From Solibacillus sp. FSL W7-1436 (lineage in GTDB: Bacteria > Bacillota > Bacilli > Bacillales_A > Planococcaceae), in contig NZ_JBBOWV010000001.1 of the NCBI RefSeq assembly GCF_038007305.1, forward strand, positions 2,098,501 through 2,162,500: 64,000 nt of DNA, given 5' to 3'. The position numbers and the translations under genes are program-made. The notes under the pieces are model-generated. The model worked only from the letters and a program-made list of their open reading frames with translations. It ran no database searches and was not told the origin of the DNA. This document shows, piece by piece, positions 34,128 to 43,047 of the stretch; position 1 is the first letter of the stretch, and each line of letters begins with the position of its first letter.

Positions 34128-35498
34128 TTACTTTTTAGTTGTTACATGTAAATAAACACCGGCTTTTAAATTCTTGCCTTTTTCATTTTTTATTTTAGGG
34201 TGAATGATCAGTGCGTATTCCTTACCAGCCGTTAACTCTTTCGAAGGGGTAACAACGAGCTGTTGCCCCGATAATTTGTACGTTGTTTTTACAGTATCTG
34301 CACCTAGCTCGACTAGTTCAACGGAAGAAGAACCAAGCTCTTTCGCCAGTGTAGCTGAAAACTTGACCGTAAACGTTTTGTTTAATGGAACATTCTTTAA
34401 TGAAGCAAGTTCTTTATAGTTTTTTAAGTTTGATGCGATTGTGTCGTAGTGTGCTTTGTAGAGCGGTTCACTTGCTGTTTTAATATGTGGTTTAACCCCG
34501 ACTTCATTGATTTTCGTACCGTTTGGACCATAGAAATGACCTACTGTTAATTTTAGAAAGCTACCATCTTCCAGCTCGTAAAATGCCTGCATAGAACCTT
34601 TCCCATAAGTTGTTTCCCCGTAGAGCGTAACTGCTTTTTGATCAGCGAGAGCCGCTGCAGTCATTTCAGACGAACTTGCACTATATCTGTTTACAAGCAT
34701 TTTCGTATTTTCAGGGAATGTTACGGATTGCTTCATCGAACGTACAATAGATGTCCCCGAAGCTTCCTTCAGCTTGTAGGCATAGTTGGCATTCGGGAAC
34801 ATACCGATGAGCTGTTCTGCTGCTGTAACATAGCCGCCTCCGTTATTTTGCAAATCGAAAATAAATGATTTTGCCCCTTTATTTTTCAAATCGCGAACGG
34901 CTTTTGATACAAGGGTTGCCGTGTCGTTTGAAAATGAATTTAATGAAATATAGCCCGTATTACCGTATAGAAGTTTTGTTTCAACATTAGGGAGCGAGAA
35001 AGCTTTACGTGTTAATTTTTTTGTTAAAATAGTGCCGTCTTCACGTGAAACCGTTATAGAAACAGTTGTGTTTGCTGCTCCTTTTATACGGGATGAAGCC
35101 TGGTCGATTGTCAGCTCTGAAACAGGTTTTCCATCGATTTCTATGATGATATCGCCAACTTTCAAGCCTGCATTTTTAGCGCTGCCTCCATCGATCAGCT
35201 CGGAAATTTGAATACCGCTTTCAACCTTCTCAATAACCACACCGATACCTACAGTAGTAAGATCCACGCCATTAAAAAACTCATCGAATTCTTCCGGCGT
35301 AAAGTAAGCGGAATACGGATCAAGCATCTCTGCCAGCTGCTCGATGCTTGTGGCACGGTTAATGTCACCGTTGACATTCCCTACATAGTTTTCCTTAACA
35401 ATCTGTTTTGCTTCATCTAAAGGAGCCCCTAGTACCGTTAAAGGAACAGCCAGGCACATGATGAAAAACAGCATTGCTGATAAATGTTTTTTTAACAT
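34128..35498 (-). CDS. C-terminal processing protease (S41 family) with PDZ domain
   Basis: 456 residues with a signal peptide (about 1-24). A PDZ domain lies at about 75-165 (GIGVVIEKVESGIQISELID, AGLKVGDIIIEIDGKPVSEL). The S41 core is about 170-350: the nucleophile Ser in VNRYSASSSEMTAAAL and the Lys in YGETTYGKGSMQ are present. From about 370 onward there is an extra Ig-like (SbsA/Big_5 type) domain, which is unusual for CtpA/CtpB and may bind surface material. It probably trims secreted or regulatory proteins outside the membrane. The start is supported by GAGGTGG. Monocistronic. Confidence 0.88.
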   Translation of the reverse strand: MLKKHLSAMLFFIMCLAVPLTVLGAPLDEAKQIVKENYVGNVNGDINRATSIEQLAEMLDPYSAYFTPEEFDEFFNGVDLTTVGIGVVIEKVESGIQISELIDGGSAKNAGLKVGDIIIEIDGKPVSELTIDQASSRIKGAANTTVSITVSREDGTILTKKLTRKAFSLPNVETKLLYGNTGYISLNSFSNDTATLVSKAVRDLKNKGAKSFIFDLQNNGGGYVTAAEQLIGMFPNANYAYKLKEASGTSIVRSMKQSVTFPENTKMLVNRYSASSSEMTAAALADQKAVTLYGETTYGKGSMQAFYELEDGSFLKLTVGHFYGPNGTKINEVGVKPHIKTASEPLYKAHYDTIASNLKNYKELASLKNVPLNKTFTVKFSATLAKELGSSSVELVELGADTVKTTYKLSGQQLVVTPSKELTAGKEYALIIHPKIKNEKGKNLKAGVYLHVTTKK

Positions 35499-35632
35499 GA
35501 GTCCACCTCATCAATTTTATTTTTCTATAATGTCATGCTTAATGCCATGATAGGGATATTACCATATTTTATCATGAAAGCTTACCAAATTTATGGTAAG
35601 GGTAAAAAATATTTTAAGCTATTATTAGTCAA

Positions 35633-35680
35633 TAAAAGAGGGTAAGTTACAAGTTTTTACACTCATAACTTACCCTTCTT
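35633..35680 (-). terminator. Minus-strand terminator of brnQ
   Basis: On the minus strand GGGTAAGTTA pairs with TAACTTACCC, then TCTTTTATT. Confidence 0.8.
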
Positions 35681-35693
35681 CTAGTAGATAAAC

Positions 35694-37013
35694 TTATTTT
35701 CGTTTTGCTAAATACATGATGTAGCCTATAACACCACCGACTAATGCAGGAACAACCCATGCGATGCCTTGCTCATAGAACGGGAAGATTGATAAAAATT
35801 TATCGTATGCTGCAATTTCAAAGCCGGCAGTTTTGATACCGTCATAGATTGCAACAATACCTGTGAAAATTAAAGCCATACCATATACGCTTGGTGCATG
35901 ATTGAAAAGATTTCCGAATAGTGCGAAAACCATAAGCACGATTGCGAACGGATAAATTGCTACTAAAACAGGTAATGACAATTTGATTAAATCAGCTAAT
36001 CCGAAGTTTGAAACACCAAAGCTGAATAGTGCGAAAATGACTAAGTATACTTGGTAAGAAAGCTTCGGGAAAATTTTATTGAAAAATGTTGCGTTTGCAG
36101 ATAAAAGACCTACAGATGTTGTTAAACAAGCTAAAATGATGACTGCTGATAAAATAATCTTACCGGCTTGTCCATACAGCTGTTGTGCTGCCAAAGAAAT
36201 GATTGTGCCGCCATCTTCATGGAAGCCGATTGCGGATGTACTTGTTACCCCAATATAACCTAATGATACATATACAAAAGCTAAACCAATTGCAGCTACA
36301 ATCCCTGCAAAAATTGTGATTTTAACTTGTTTTGCCCTTTCTGTTATACCACGGCCAACTAATGATTGAACAATAACGATCCCGAAAACTAATGATGCGA
36401 GTACGTCCATCGTTAAGTAACCTTGGATGAAGGATTCACCAAATGCGTTATTAATATATGGTCCCTGCGCTTCACCAGGTTCACCTAAAGGAGTAATAAC
36501 GGCTTTAATCGCTAACAAACAGATAACGATTAAAAGAGCAGGTGTTAATATTTTTCCGACACGGTCGACGATTTTTGTCGGGTTATATGCTAAGTAGAAT
36601 GTGATTCCGAAAAAGATAAGTGTTGTAACGAATAATGGAATCCAGCTACCTTTCATTGCTTCTGTTAAAAACGGTTCCACACCGATTGAATAAGATACAG
36701 CGCCAGTACGAGGAATGGCAAAGAATGGTCCAATCGACAAGTAAATAATTGAAGTGAAAATTATGCCGAAATATGGATTAATGCGTCCTGCCAATATTTC
36801 TAAATCCCCGCCGTTTTTGGCAACGGCAATAATACCTAATAGAGGCAGCCCGACTCCAGTTATTAAAAATCCGATCATGGATATTACTATATTTTCCCCG
36901 GCCATTTGACCTAATTGTGGTGGGAATATGATATTACCTGCACCTAGAAATAATGCAAATAACATAAAACCTACCGCGATATTCTCACGGAAAAAACTCG
37001 ACTTGCTATTCAT
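35694..37013 (-). CDS. brnQ: Branched-chain amino acid transport system II carrier protein
   Basis: 439 residues, about 12 membrane segments. The N-terminus IAVGFMLFALFLGAGNIIFPPQLGQMAG and later ATFFNKIFPKLSYQVY, DLIKLSLPVL and YPFAIVLMVFALF are typical of the LIV-II/BrnQ family, which imports Leu, Ile and Val with sodium. AAAGGAG precedes the ATG. Two CodY-like boxes lie 30-115 bp upstream, consistent with repression of branched-chain amino acid uptake by CodY in rich medium. Monocistronic with its own terminator. Confidence 0.95.
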   Translation of the reverse strand: MNSKSSFFRENIAVGFMLFALFLGAGNIIFPPQLGQMAGENIVISMIGFLITGVGLPLLGIIAVAKNGGDLEILAGRINPYFGIIFTSIIYLSIGPFFAIPRTGAVSYSIGVEPFLTEAMKGSWIPLFVTTLIFFGITFYLAYNPTKIVDRVGKILTPALLIVICLLAIKAVITPLGEPGEAQGPYINNAFGESFIQGYLTMDVLASLVFGIVIVQSLVGRGITERAKQVKITIFAGIVAAIGLAFVYVSLGYIGVTSTSAIGFHEDGGTIISLAAQQLYGQAGKIILSAVIILACLTTSVGLLSANATFFNKIFPKLSYQVYLVIFALFSFGVSNFGLADLIKLSLPVLVAIYPFAIVLMVFALFGNLFNHAPSVYGMALIFTGIVAIYDGIKTAGFEIAAYDKFLSIFPFYEQGIAWVVPALVGGVIGYIMYLAKRK

Positions 37014-37043
37014 GTTGACTAAACTCCTTTAATTGAAAATACA

Positions 37044-37058
37044 AAGTTTTCTAAAAAT
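37044..37058. promoter_or_regulatory. CodY-like box 1 upstream of brnQ
   Basis: AGTTTTCTAAAAATT matches 13 of 15 positions of the CodY consensus AATTTTCWGAAAATT. It lies 30-45 bp upstream of the brnQ start, near or over the promoter, suitable for repression. Confidence 0.6.
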
Positions 37059-37111
37059 TTAAATCTTTTAACAAAAACTAATTCTATCATAAAATTATCA
37101 AAATACAAGCA

Positions 37112-37126
37112 TATTTTCAGAAAACA
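37112..37126. promoter_or_regulatory. CodY-like box 2 upstream of brnQ
   Basis: TATTTTCAGAAAACA matches 12 of 15 positions of the CodY consensus, including the TTTTCAGAAAA core. It is about 68 bp from box 1. Confidence 0.55.
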
Positions 37127-37311
37127 ATTTTGCGAAATCAGGACTTATGAAATGTTAATGAATTTTATTACACGCTATTAATATGTGAGTATAATAAGAT
37201 AGGGAAGGTATAATCCTTTGGAAAATTTTCTTATAAAAATAGGGTTGTATAATCTATGGGAAATTAAGTAAAATAGAGAAAAAGTTTCATTGAAATGGGG
37301 GAGTTTTCATA

Positions 37312-38331
37312 TTGAATAATAAATGGAAGGTAGTGCTGACAGGTGCAGCATTTTCACTTGCACTACTCATCGCACCAGATGCCCAAGCATCCACTTATAC
37401 GGTGAAACACGGTGATACGTTAACAAAAATTGCGAAAGCCCACAACACAACGATCAATCAGATTAAACAATGGAACAAACTATCTCAGGATCACATTTTC
37501 ATCGCACAAAAACTGGTCGTTGCGCCTGTTAAGGTTGTTACTCCTGCAAAAAGTGCAGTGAGTACAGTGAGCAAATCGCCGGCAGCAACTAAAGCAGTAA
37601 CGACAACCTCTAAAACGAAAACGACTGCTGTTTCAGTCGTTGAGGAAAAAGTCGTAAGTCCGCAAAATGCAGTATCCCATACTGTCATTAAAGGGGATAA
37701 TTTAACAAAGATCGCCAAAAAGTACAGTATCTCGGTAGCGAGTATTAAACAGTTGAACAATTTGAATTCAGATGCGATTAAAGTTGGTCAGAAGCTGACA
37801 ATCAGCCAAGAGCCAACGAAAGATTTAGCTGTCGAAGCTCCTTCTGCCAAAACAGTGGAAGCGGAAATTAATTTTAATCAAACAGCTGACGAAGCGATTG
37901 AAAAACAGTTAAAGAAGGAAGTTGCACTGCCCGGGAAAGTTTCGCAACAAACAGAGCGCCTTTATGCACAAGCTATTCAAGCAGCTAACGCAGTATTAGG
38001 TACACCTTATAAATATGGGGGAACGAATATAGAAGGCTTTGACTGCAGTGGATTTGTAAACTACATATTTAATTCAGTCGGTGTCCAAATGGATCGTAAA
38101 AGCAGTCTCATGTATTTCGAACAAGATACGACAAAAGTAACGCAACCTGTACCGGGAGATTTAGTGTTTTTCAAAAATACATTTATCCCAACAATTTCAC
38201 ATATGGGGATTTACATTGGAAACAATGAATTTATCCATGCGGGCTCAAAAGGTATTACGATTTCGAATGTCCAGGAAAAATATTGGGCTGAGCGCTTTGT
38301 CGCGTTTAAACGTCTTAATAGTATAAAATAA
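37312..38331 (+). CDS. LysM-NlpC/P60 peptidoglycan endopeptidase
   Basis: 339 residues from a TTG start; GGGGGAG is about ten bases upstream. Signal peptide about 1-25. Two LysM domains (about 27-68: YTVKHGDTLTKIAKAHNTT; about 125-166: HTVIKGDNLTKIAKKYS) bind glycan, separated by a Ser/Thr/Val linker. The NlpC/P60 domain is about 220-339: FDCSGFVNYIF carries the Cys and SHMGIYIGNNEFIHAG the His. It matches the LytE/CwlS type of D,L-endopeptidase involved in elongation or cell separation. It has no SLH domain, so anchoring is by LysM. A promoter-like TTGTAT - 18 bp - TAAAAT lies upstream (37250-37279). Confidence 0.92.
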   Translation: MNNKWKVVLTGAAFSLALLIAPDAQASTYTVKHGDTLTKIAKAHNTTINQIKQWNKLSQDHIFIAQKLVVAPVKVVTPAKSAVSTVSKSPAATKAVTTTSKTKTTAVSVVEEKVVSPQNAVSHTVIKGDNLTKIAKKYSISVASIKQLNNLNSDAIKVGQKLTISQEPTKDLAVEAPSAKTVEAEINFNQTADEAIEKQLKKEVALPGKVSQQTERLYAQAIQAANAVLGTPYKYGGTNIEGFDCSGFVNYIFNSVGVQMDRKSSLMYFEQDTTKVTQPVPGDLVFFKNTFIPTISHMGIYIGNNEFIHAGSKGITISNVQEKYWAERFVAFKRLNSIK

Positions 38332-38341
38332 AATAATGAAG

Positions 38342-38389
38342 AACTGATAAGTGATAGTGAATATAAAATTCGCTTATTAGTTCTTTTTT
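38342..38389 (+). terminator. Terminator after the LysM-NlpC/P60 gene
   Basis: GAACTGATAAG pairs with CTTATTAGTTC, followed by TTTTTT. Confidence 0.8.
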
Positions 38390-38548
38390 GTTACATAAAT
38401 CCGCCAAAGTATTACAAATGTTACAGATAACGCCCTGAATATTGGTTAATATTACAAGAAATATCGTTAATTGTTTAATTGATAGTTTTAAATCCCTGTT
38501 TATAATAGGTTCTTTAGAAATGTTTGAAGTTATTATAAAACGGGTAAA

Positions 38549-38576
38549 TGTAACTTTGCTGTTACATAACTGTAAT
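38549..38576 (+). promoter_or_regulatory. Three in-line WalR half sites upstream of an NlpC/P60 gene
   Basis: TGTAAC, TGTTAC and TGTAAT occur in order with exactly five bases between each. They give two overlapping WalR boxes (TGTWAH-N5-TGTWAH) about 80-105 bp before the start codon of the following endopeptidase, in the same orientation, as expected for WalR activation. Confidence 0.65.
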
Positions 38577-38653
38577 GTTATTCAATATGATCTCGTGTTA
38601 ACCTAATATCAATTAAGTTTTCAGAAAATTTACTAATTGGTTGGAGGAACACG

Positions 38654-39202
38654 ATGGATTACTTGAAATTATTACGCAATACCGTACTAACTTTGGCAGC
38701 TGCCTTCGTAATTTTCTTCGCACCGGTGAATGAAAAGGAAGCTTCTGCAGAATCGGCGTACTCAATTGATGACTTAAAAGAAGTCTCTTCAAAATATTTG
38801 GGAGTTCGCTATTCATACGGCGGGACATCGGCAAAAGGCTTTGACTGCTCAGGCTATGTACGTCACGTATTTAAAGAACTGGGTATCACATCACTGAATC
38901 GCACATCTTCAGAAATGTATACACAAGGTACAAAAGTTAAGAAAAGCGACCTTGAGCCAGGCGATTTAGTATTTTTCAACACATCAGGCAAACGCATCTC
39001 TCATGTAGGGATTTACATTGGTTCAGGAAAATTCATCCACGCTTCTACAAGCAAGGGTGTTATAAAAACAAGCATCAACGATAAATATTACTGGGGTAAA
39101 AAGTACGTAGGTGCTAAACGCATCGCTAACTTCTCAACAGCAGAAACCCTTGTAGCAATGGCGGACATTTCAGATGCAGATAAAACAAAGAATGCAGAAT
39201 AA
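38654..39202 (+). CDS. Small secreted NlpC/P60 endopeptidase
   Basis: 182 residues. Signal peptide about 1-35 (ending near ASAES). The rest is a single NlpC/P60 domain: FDCSGYVRHVFKELG (Cys) and SHVGIYIGSGKFIHAS (His), with LEPGDLVFFNT between. There is no LysM, SH3 or SLH anchor, so it may be freely secreted or wall-associated by charge. Strong ribosome binding site (TTGGAGGAA). A triple WalR half-site array upstream suggests control by the essential WalRK wall-stress system. It is paralogous to the NlpC/P60 part at 16.4 kb. Confidence 0.92.
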   Translation: MDYLKLLRNTVLTLAAAFVIFFAPVNEKEASAESAYSIDDLKEVSSKYLGVRYSYGGTSAKGFDCSGYVRHVFKELGITSLNRTSSEMYTQGTKVKKSDLEPGDLVFFNTSGKRISHVGIYIGSGKFIHASTSKGVIKTSINDKYYWGKKYVGAKRIANFSTAETLVAMADISDADKTKNAE

Positions 39203-39249
39203 TACATAACTTATACACACTACTACATACTGCAAAATACGTAATAATA

Positions 39250-39284
39250 GTCTCTCACCTTTTATAGGGTGGGGGATTTTTTAT
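39250..39284 (+). terminator. Terminator after the small NlpC/P60 gene
   Basis: CTCTCACC pairs with GGGTGGGGG (with a G-T pair), then ATTTTTTA. Confidence 0.65.
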
Positions 39285-39359
39285 TGCTGCTGTTTGGAGA
39301 CGTGAATAATATTTTTTGCTTTTCTTTTAAAGGAGGTGACCGGGTTGCTCCATCGTACA

Positions 39360-39402
39360 GACGTCAAAAAAATATCCGGAAGCCATTTAATGACTTCCGG
39401 AA
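39360..39402 (-). terminator. Minus-strand terminator of the secA2-slaP operon
   Basis: On the minus strand CCGGAAGTCA and TGGCTTCCGG pair around ATTAAA, followed by ATATTTTTTT. The stem ends about 25 bases beyond the slaP stop. Confidence 0.85.
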
Positions 39403-39427
39403 GCTGCATGCAATGCATTTTATAAAA

Positions 39428-40333
39428 CTATTGTGGAACGCGTGCTGACCAACGAGAAAGATCAATACCTTTTACATCCACTAATTCTTTAGGGAAGATG
39501 AAAGTCCAAGGTTTTGATGTATTAGGAAGAACAGTTAGGACAGGGTCTAATTTAAATGAGCCTTTCGCAACTACAACATTGCGTGCATCCGTAATTTCTA
39601 AAGGTAACTGTTCCAGGTTAATCGCTTTATCATGACCGTTACGGATGAAAATAGATGTGTGTAAGCTGCCATCATTATTGATTTTGGCTTGCAATCCTGT
39701 AAAGTTCACTTCTGTTTTACCTAATTTAGGTAAGTCTTTCACAATTTCAGCTAATTTTTCCTGCTGATCTCTTGGTAATTGTTTCTTCCATGTTTCATCC
39801 AAATCTAATTGGTGACCGCGTAATGAAAGCAAGTTGAATGAAATTTTCCAGCCTTCTTCAGGCACTTCGTCTGCTGTAATTGAAGAAGCAGGGAATGTGA
39901 AAATCCATGGACGCGCACTTTCAGCAGGGATTACCCCCAGCTCTTTAAAATCAAAATAATGTGAAGCAACGCGTTTATCATCTTTATCTAAAATTAATAG
40001 TTCGATTTCGCCTAATTCAATTGCTTCTGATAATGAAGAACGGAAAAAAGCTTTTACATTCCAAGAACCAGTCTCTAATGAAGGCTCGATATTAATTGCT
40101 GATAATGATAACTGGTTTGGCTTAAGTGGTGCCAAATCATTTGCCAGGAAGTTAAAAACATATTTTTGTTCCTGAGGTACATCCCATTCAGGATGGAATG
40201 ATAATTTTGTAATAACATCACGGTCAGCACCTTTTTTAGAAGAATCATCAGATGTTTTTACAACAGATGATGAATCTACAGCACTGTCTTTACCCACTTT
40301 GTCACCTTTTTTAAATAAATCGAATAAACCCAT
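39428..40333 (-). CDS. slaP: Accessory Sec system S-layer assembly protein SlaP
   Basis: 301 residues, cytoplasmic (no signal peptide): MGLFDLFKKGDKVG start, a Ser/Lys-rich linker to about residue 40, then two related beta-sandwich halves. Each has a pattern of the type LSLSAINIEP...GSWNVKAFFRS...PWIFTFP and VNFTGLQAKI...LHTSIFIRN...PWTFIFP. This double-domain layout and adjacency to secA2 match SlaP, which in Bacillus anthracis works with SecA2 to export S-layer proteins. It starts three bases after the secA2 stop with GAGGAAT as ribosome binding site. It has little identifiable chemistry of its own; the function is from context and family. Confidence 0.88.
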   Translation of the reverse strand: MGLFDLFKKGDKVGKDSAVDSSSVVKTSDDSSKKGADRDVITKLSFHPEWDVPQEQKYVFNFLANDLAPLKPNQLSLSAINIEPSLETGSWNVKAFFRSSLSEAIELGEIELLILDKDDKRVASHYFDFKELGVIPAESARPWIFTFPASSITADEVPEEGWKISFNLLSLRGHQLDLDETWKKQLPRDQQEKLAEIVKDLPKLGKTEVNFTGLQAKINNDGSLHTSIFIRNGHDKAINLEQLPLEITDARNVVVAKGSFKLDPVLTVLPNTSKPWTFIFPKELVDVKGIDLSRWSARVPQ

Positions 40334-40336
40334 CTG

Positions 40337-42697
40337 CTATTCCTCCACATTCATCGTAATGTTTTTCATAAATGTTACAAGTTCTTCTACAATTGTACGG
40401 CGAAGTTCCTGATAGTTTTTACCGAATAATTCAAGTCCTTCACGTTGGTAAATACGCATTGGATCTTCCTGCTGGTAATGACGTAAGCCAATACCTTCTT
40501 TTAAGTGAGCCATTTGTTCTAAATGTTTCACCCACATTTGATCGATGAAACTTAGCATCACTTGTGGAATTATGGCCATAATTTGTTCATTTTCCTCGAA
40601 GCTTTCGATTACCGCTTTTAATTGCTTAACTGGAGGATCCATAGAATCCAGTAAATTTTTCACCTTTGTTTCATCACGATTAACTAAGATAGGTTCAATA
40701 AATAAAGAATTTACTGTTTTTTCCATTTTATCGAAATTCCATTCAGCAACATCTTTATCCTCGGGTGCATTATCTCGAACCGCAAAGTCCACCGTTTCAT
40801 ACATCATGCGAACTAATAGAGGAATAATGTCTTCGTTTTTCAATACTCTGTCACGCAAATCGTAGACAATACGACGTTGATCGTTAATCACATCATCCAG
40901 CTTTAAGTTGTATTCACGCATAGCGAAGTGTGAGCCTTCAACGATACGCTGTGTACGTTCGATCAGCTCTGTCACATCTTTGTTTTGAATAAGACCGATT
41001 TCGTCTGTTGTCATTTTCTTGCGGAATTTTTCAACATCATCTTTAGCGAAACGCTTGAACATGTCGTCTTCGATTGAAAGGATGAAACGGGTTTCACCTA
41101 CGTCACCTTGACGACCTGAACGTCCGCGTAACTGGTTATCGACACGACGGCTTTCATGCTTTTCAGTACCGATTACTAATAGACCGCCAAGATCTTCGAC
41201 GCCTTCGCCCAATACGATATCCGTACCACGTCCAGCCATGTTTGTTGCAACAGTAATACGATTTTTTTGTCCTGCTTCCGAGATTAACTCAACCTCTTGC
41301 TCGACTGTTTTCGCATTTAATAATTGGAACTGTAAGCCGTGTTTTTTTAAGTAACTTGCTACTTTTTCTGATTGTAAAATAGAAGTTGTCCCGATTAATA
41401 CCGGCTGTCCTTTTTCGTGGCGGCGTACTGCTTCCTGTGCCACATATTCGTATTTTTGCTCGATGTTTTCGAATACGATATCCGGCTGGTCAAGACGTCG
41501 ACGTGGACGGTTTGTCGGTATTTGAATTACACGCATACCGTAAACTTCTAAAATTTCTTTTTCCTGAGTTTTCGCAGTACCTGTCATCCCTGATAATGTC
41601 GGATACATACGGAAATAGTTCTGTATTGTAACTTGGGCCTGTGCTTTGTTTTCTTCAGTGATTGTCACGCCTTCTTTCGCTTCAATCGCCTGGTGTAAGC
41701 CGTCTGAAAGTGAACGGCCTTCCATAATGCGGCCTGTAAACATATCAACCAATTCAATTTTGTCATCACGAACGATGTAATCAACATCACACTCAAACAT
41801 TACGTGGGCGCGTACCGCCTGAATTACGTAATGGTACAGTGTTTGATGTTCCAAATCGTATAGATTGTCGACACCGAACGCTGCTTCAACTTTTTCAATA
41901 CCTTGATCTGTTAAAGAGGTCGCTTTCGTTTCGTCATCGAAATCATAATCTTCTTCAGCTTTGAAACGCTTCGCCAGCATTGCAGCGATACGGTGCAGTT
42001 CTTCGTTTGCGCCCATCTTACCGGCAATGATTAACGGTGTTTTTGCTTCGTCGATCAAGACCGAATCCACTTCATCGATAATCGCAAAGTGGTACGGACG
42101 CTGTACTTTATCACCGATTGTATGTGCCATATTATCACGCAGATAGTCGAAACCGAATTCAGTACCAACACCGTATGTAATATCCGCATTGTACGCTTCC
42201 TTTTTATCTGCAGGTCCCATCATTGGAACGTTCAGTCCAACTGTTAACCCAAGGAAACGGTGGATTTGCCCGATTAATTCGAAGTCACGTTTTGCCAGGT
42301 AATCATTTACTGTAATAACGTGTACACCTTTGCCTTCCAATGCACGAACGTAAGAAGGAAGTGAGGCAACAAGCGTTTTACCTTCACCTGTCGGCATTTC
42401 GGCAATATTACCTTCAGTCAGTACTAGCCCGCCGATCAACTGCACATCAAAATGGCGCATGTTTAATACACGTTTAGAAGCTTCACGGACAACAGCAAAT
42501 GCATCAGGGATAATATCAACCAGCTGAGTTCCGCTTTCTAAACGCTCTTTAAATGTAAATGTCATATTTCGGAGTTCTTCGTCAGACATGGGACTATATG
42601 TTGCTTCGAGGCTGTTAATTTGCTCTACCGTTTTGTAGTATCTTTTTAGCTCTCGAGCACTTGTTTGTTCTTTATTACGTTTGAAAATTGAGAACAT
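40337..42697 (-). CDS. secA2: Accessory secretion ATPase SecA2
   Basis: 786 residues, shorter than housekeeping SecA (about 840) and lacking the C-terminal zinc-binding SecB tail. Walker A MPTGEGKTLVASLPS, DEAD-like IIDEVDSVLIDEA, and the second nucleotide-binding fold TNMAGRGTDIVLGEGV with QLRGRSGRQGD are intact. The chain ends in RRTIVEELVTFMKNITMNVEE. In Bacillus anthracis SecA2 exports the S-layer proteins Sap and EA1, and with SlaP next door the same job is expected here for the SLH proteins at 0-27 kb. Ribosome binding site AAAGGAG. Its promoter is in the 42698-43047 gap, shared divergently with tagO. Confidence 0.93.
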   Translation of the reverse strand: MFSIFKRNKEQTSARELKRYYKTVEQINSLEATYSPMSDEELRNMTFTFKERLESGTQLVDIIPDAFAVVREASKRVLNMRHFDVQLIGGLVLTEGNIAEMPTGEGKTLVASLPSYVRALEGKGVHVITVNDYLAKRDFELIGQIHRFLGLTVGLNVPMMGPADKKEAYNADITYGVGTEFGFDYLRDNMAHTIGDKVQRPYHFAIIDEVDSVLIDEAKTPLIIAGKMGANEELHRIAAMLAKRFKAEEDYDFDDETKATSLTDQGIEKVEAAFGVDNLYDLEHQTLYHYVIQAVRAHVMFECDVDYIVRDDKIELVDMFTGRIMEGRSLSDGLHQAIEAKEGVTITEENKAQAQVTIQNYFRMYPTLSGMTGTAKTQEKEILEVYGMRVIQIPTNRPRRRLDQPDIVFENIEQKYEYVAQEAVRRHEKGQPVLIGTTSILQSEKVASYLKKHGLQFQLLNAKTVEQEVELISEAGQKNRITVATNMAGRGTDIVLGEGVEDLGGLLVIGTEKHESRRVDNQLRGRSGRQGDVGETRFILSIEDDMFKRFAKDDVEKFRKKMTTDEIGLIQNKDVTELIERTQRIVEGSHFAMREYNLKLDDVINDQRRIVYDLRDRVLKNEDIIPLLVRMMYETVDFAVRDNAPEDKDVAEWNFDKMEKTVNSLFIEPILVNRDETKVKNLLDSMDPPVKQLKAVIESFEENEQIMAIIPQVMLSFIDQMWVKHLEQMAHLKEGIGLRHYQQEDPMRIYQREGLELFGKNYQELRRTIVEELVTFMKNITMNVEE

Positions 42698-43047
42698 TAT
42701 TTTACTCTCCTTTGAAATTGGCTACTTTAATATAGTAGACACTTCGTTATTTTATCAAATAATGCGCAAAAAGACTACTGACCAAAAGGGAATTCATAGG
42801 AGCAATATAAATAAATTGGATGAGTCCTTCCATTTTAATAATAATTATCTGATAGGCTGGAAATATAGTAGAAGAATGATAGATGTAAAATTTATGTGAG
42901 CCGAATAAATAGTGGAAGGAATTTGAGCTATATTTTATGCGATGTTCATGCTATACTTAAGTTGAATAAAAATGTAGAGTTTTTAATGAATCTCCAAAAG
43001 GCGATTTATTGTAATGCTTAATACTACAAAAATTAAGGAGGAGAGAC
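42698..43047. other. Divergent promoter region between secA2 and tagO
   Basis: 350 AT-rich bases hold both start regions. On the plus strand a TATACT-type -10 near 42953 and GGAGGAG before tagO are visible. I see no terminator, repeat array or operator I can name. Confidence 0.4.

Noticed and set aside
39345-39425. 26-codon ORF from TTG with a very good AAAGGAGGTGA site
   Set aside because: Most of its length is the terminator hairpin of the opposite-strand slaP operon; no protein-like pattern.
40545-40865. 106-residue plus-strand ORF opposite secA2
   Set aside because: Antisense shadow of a highly conserved SecA reading frame.
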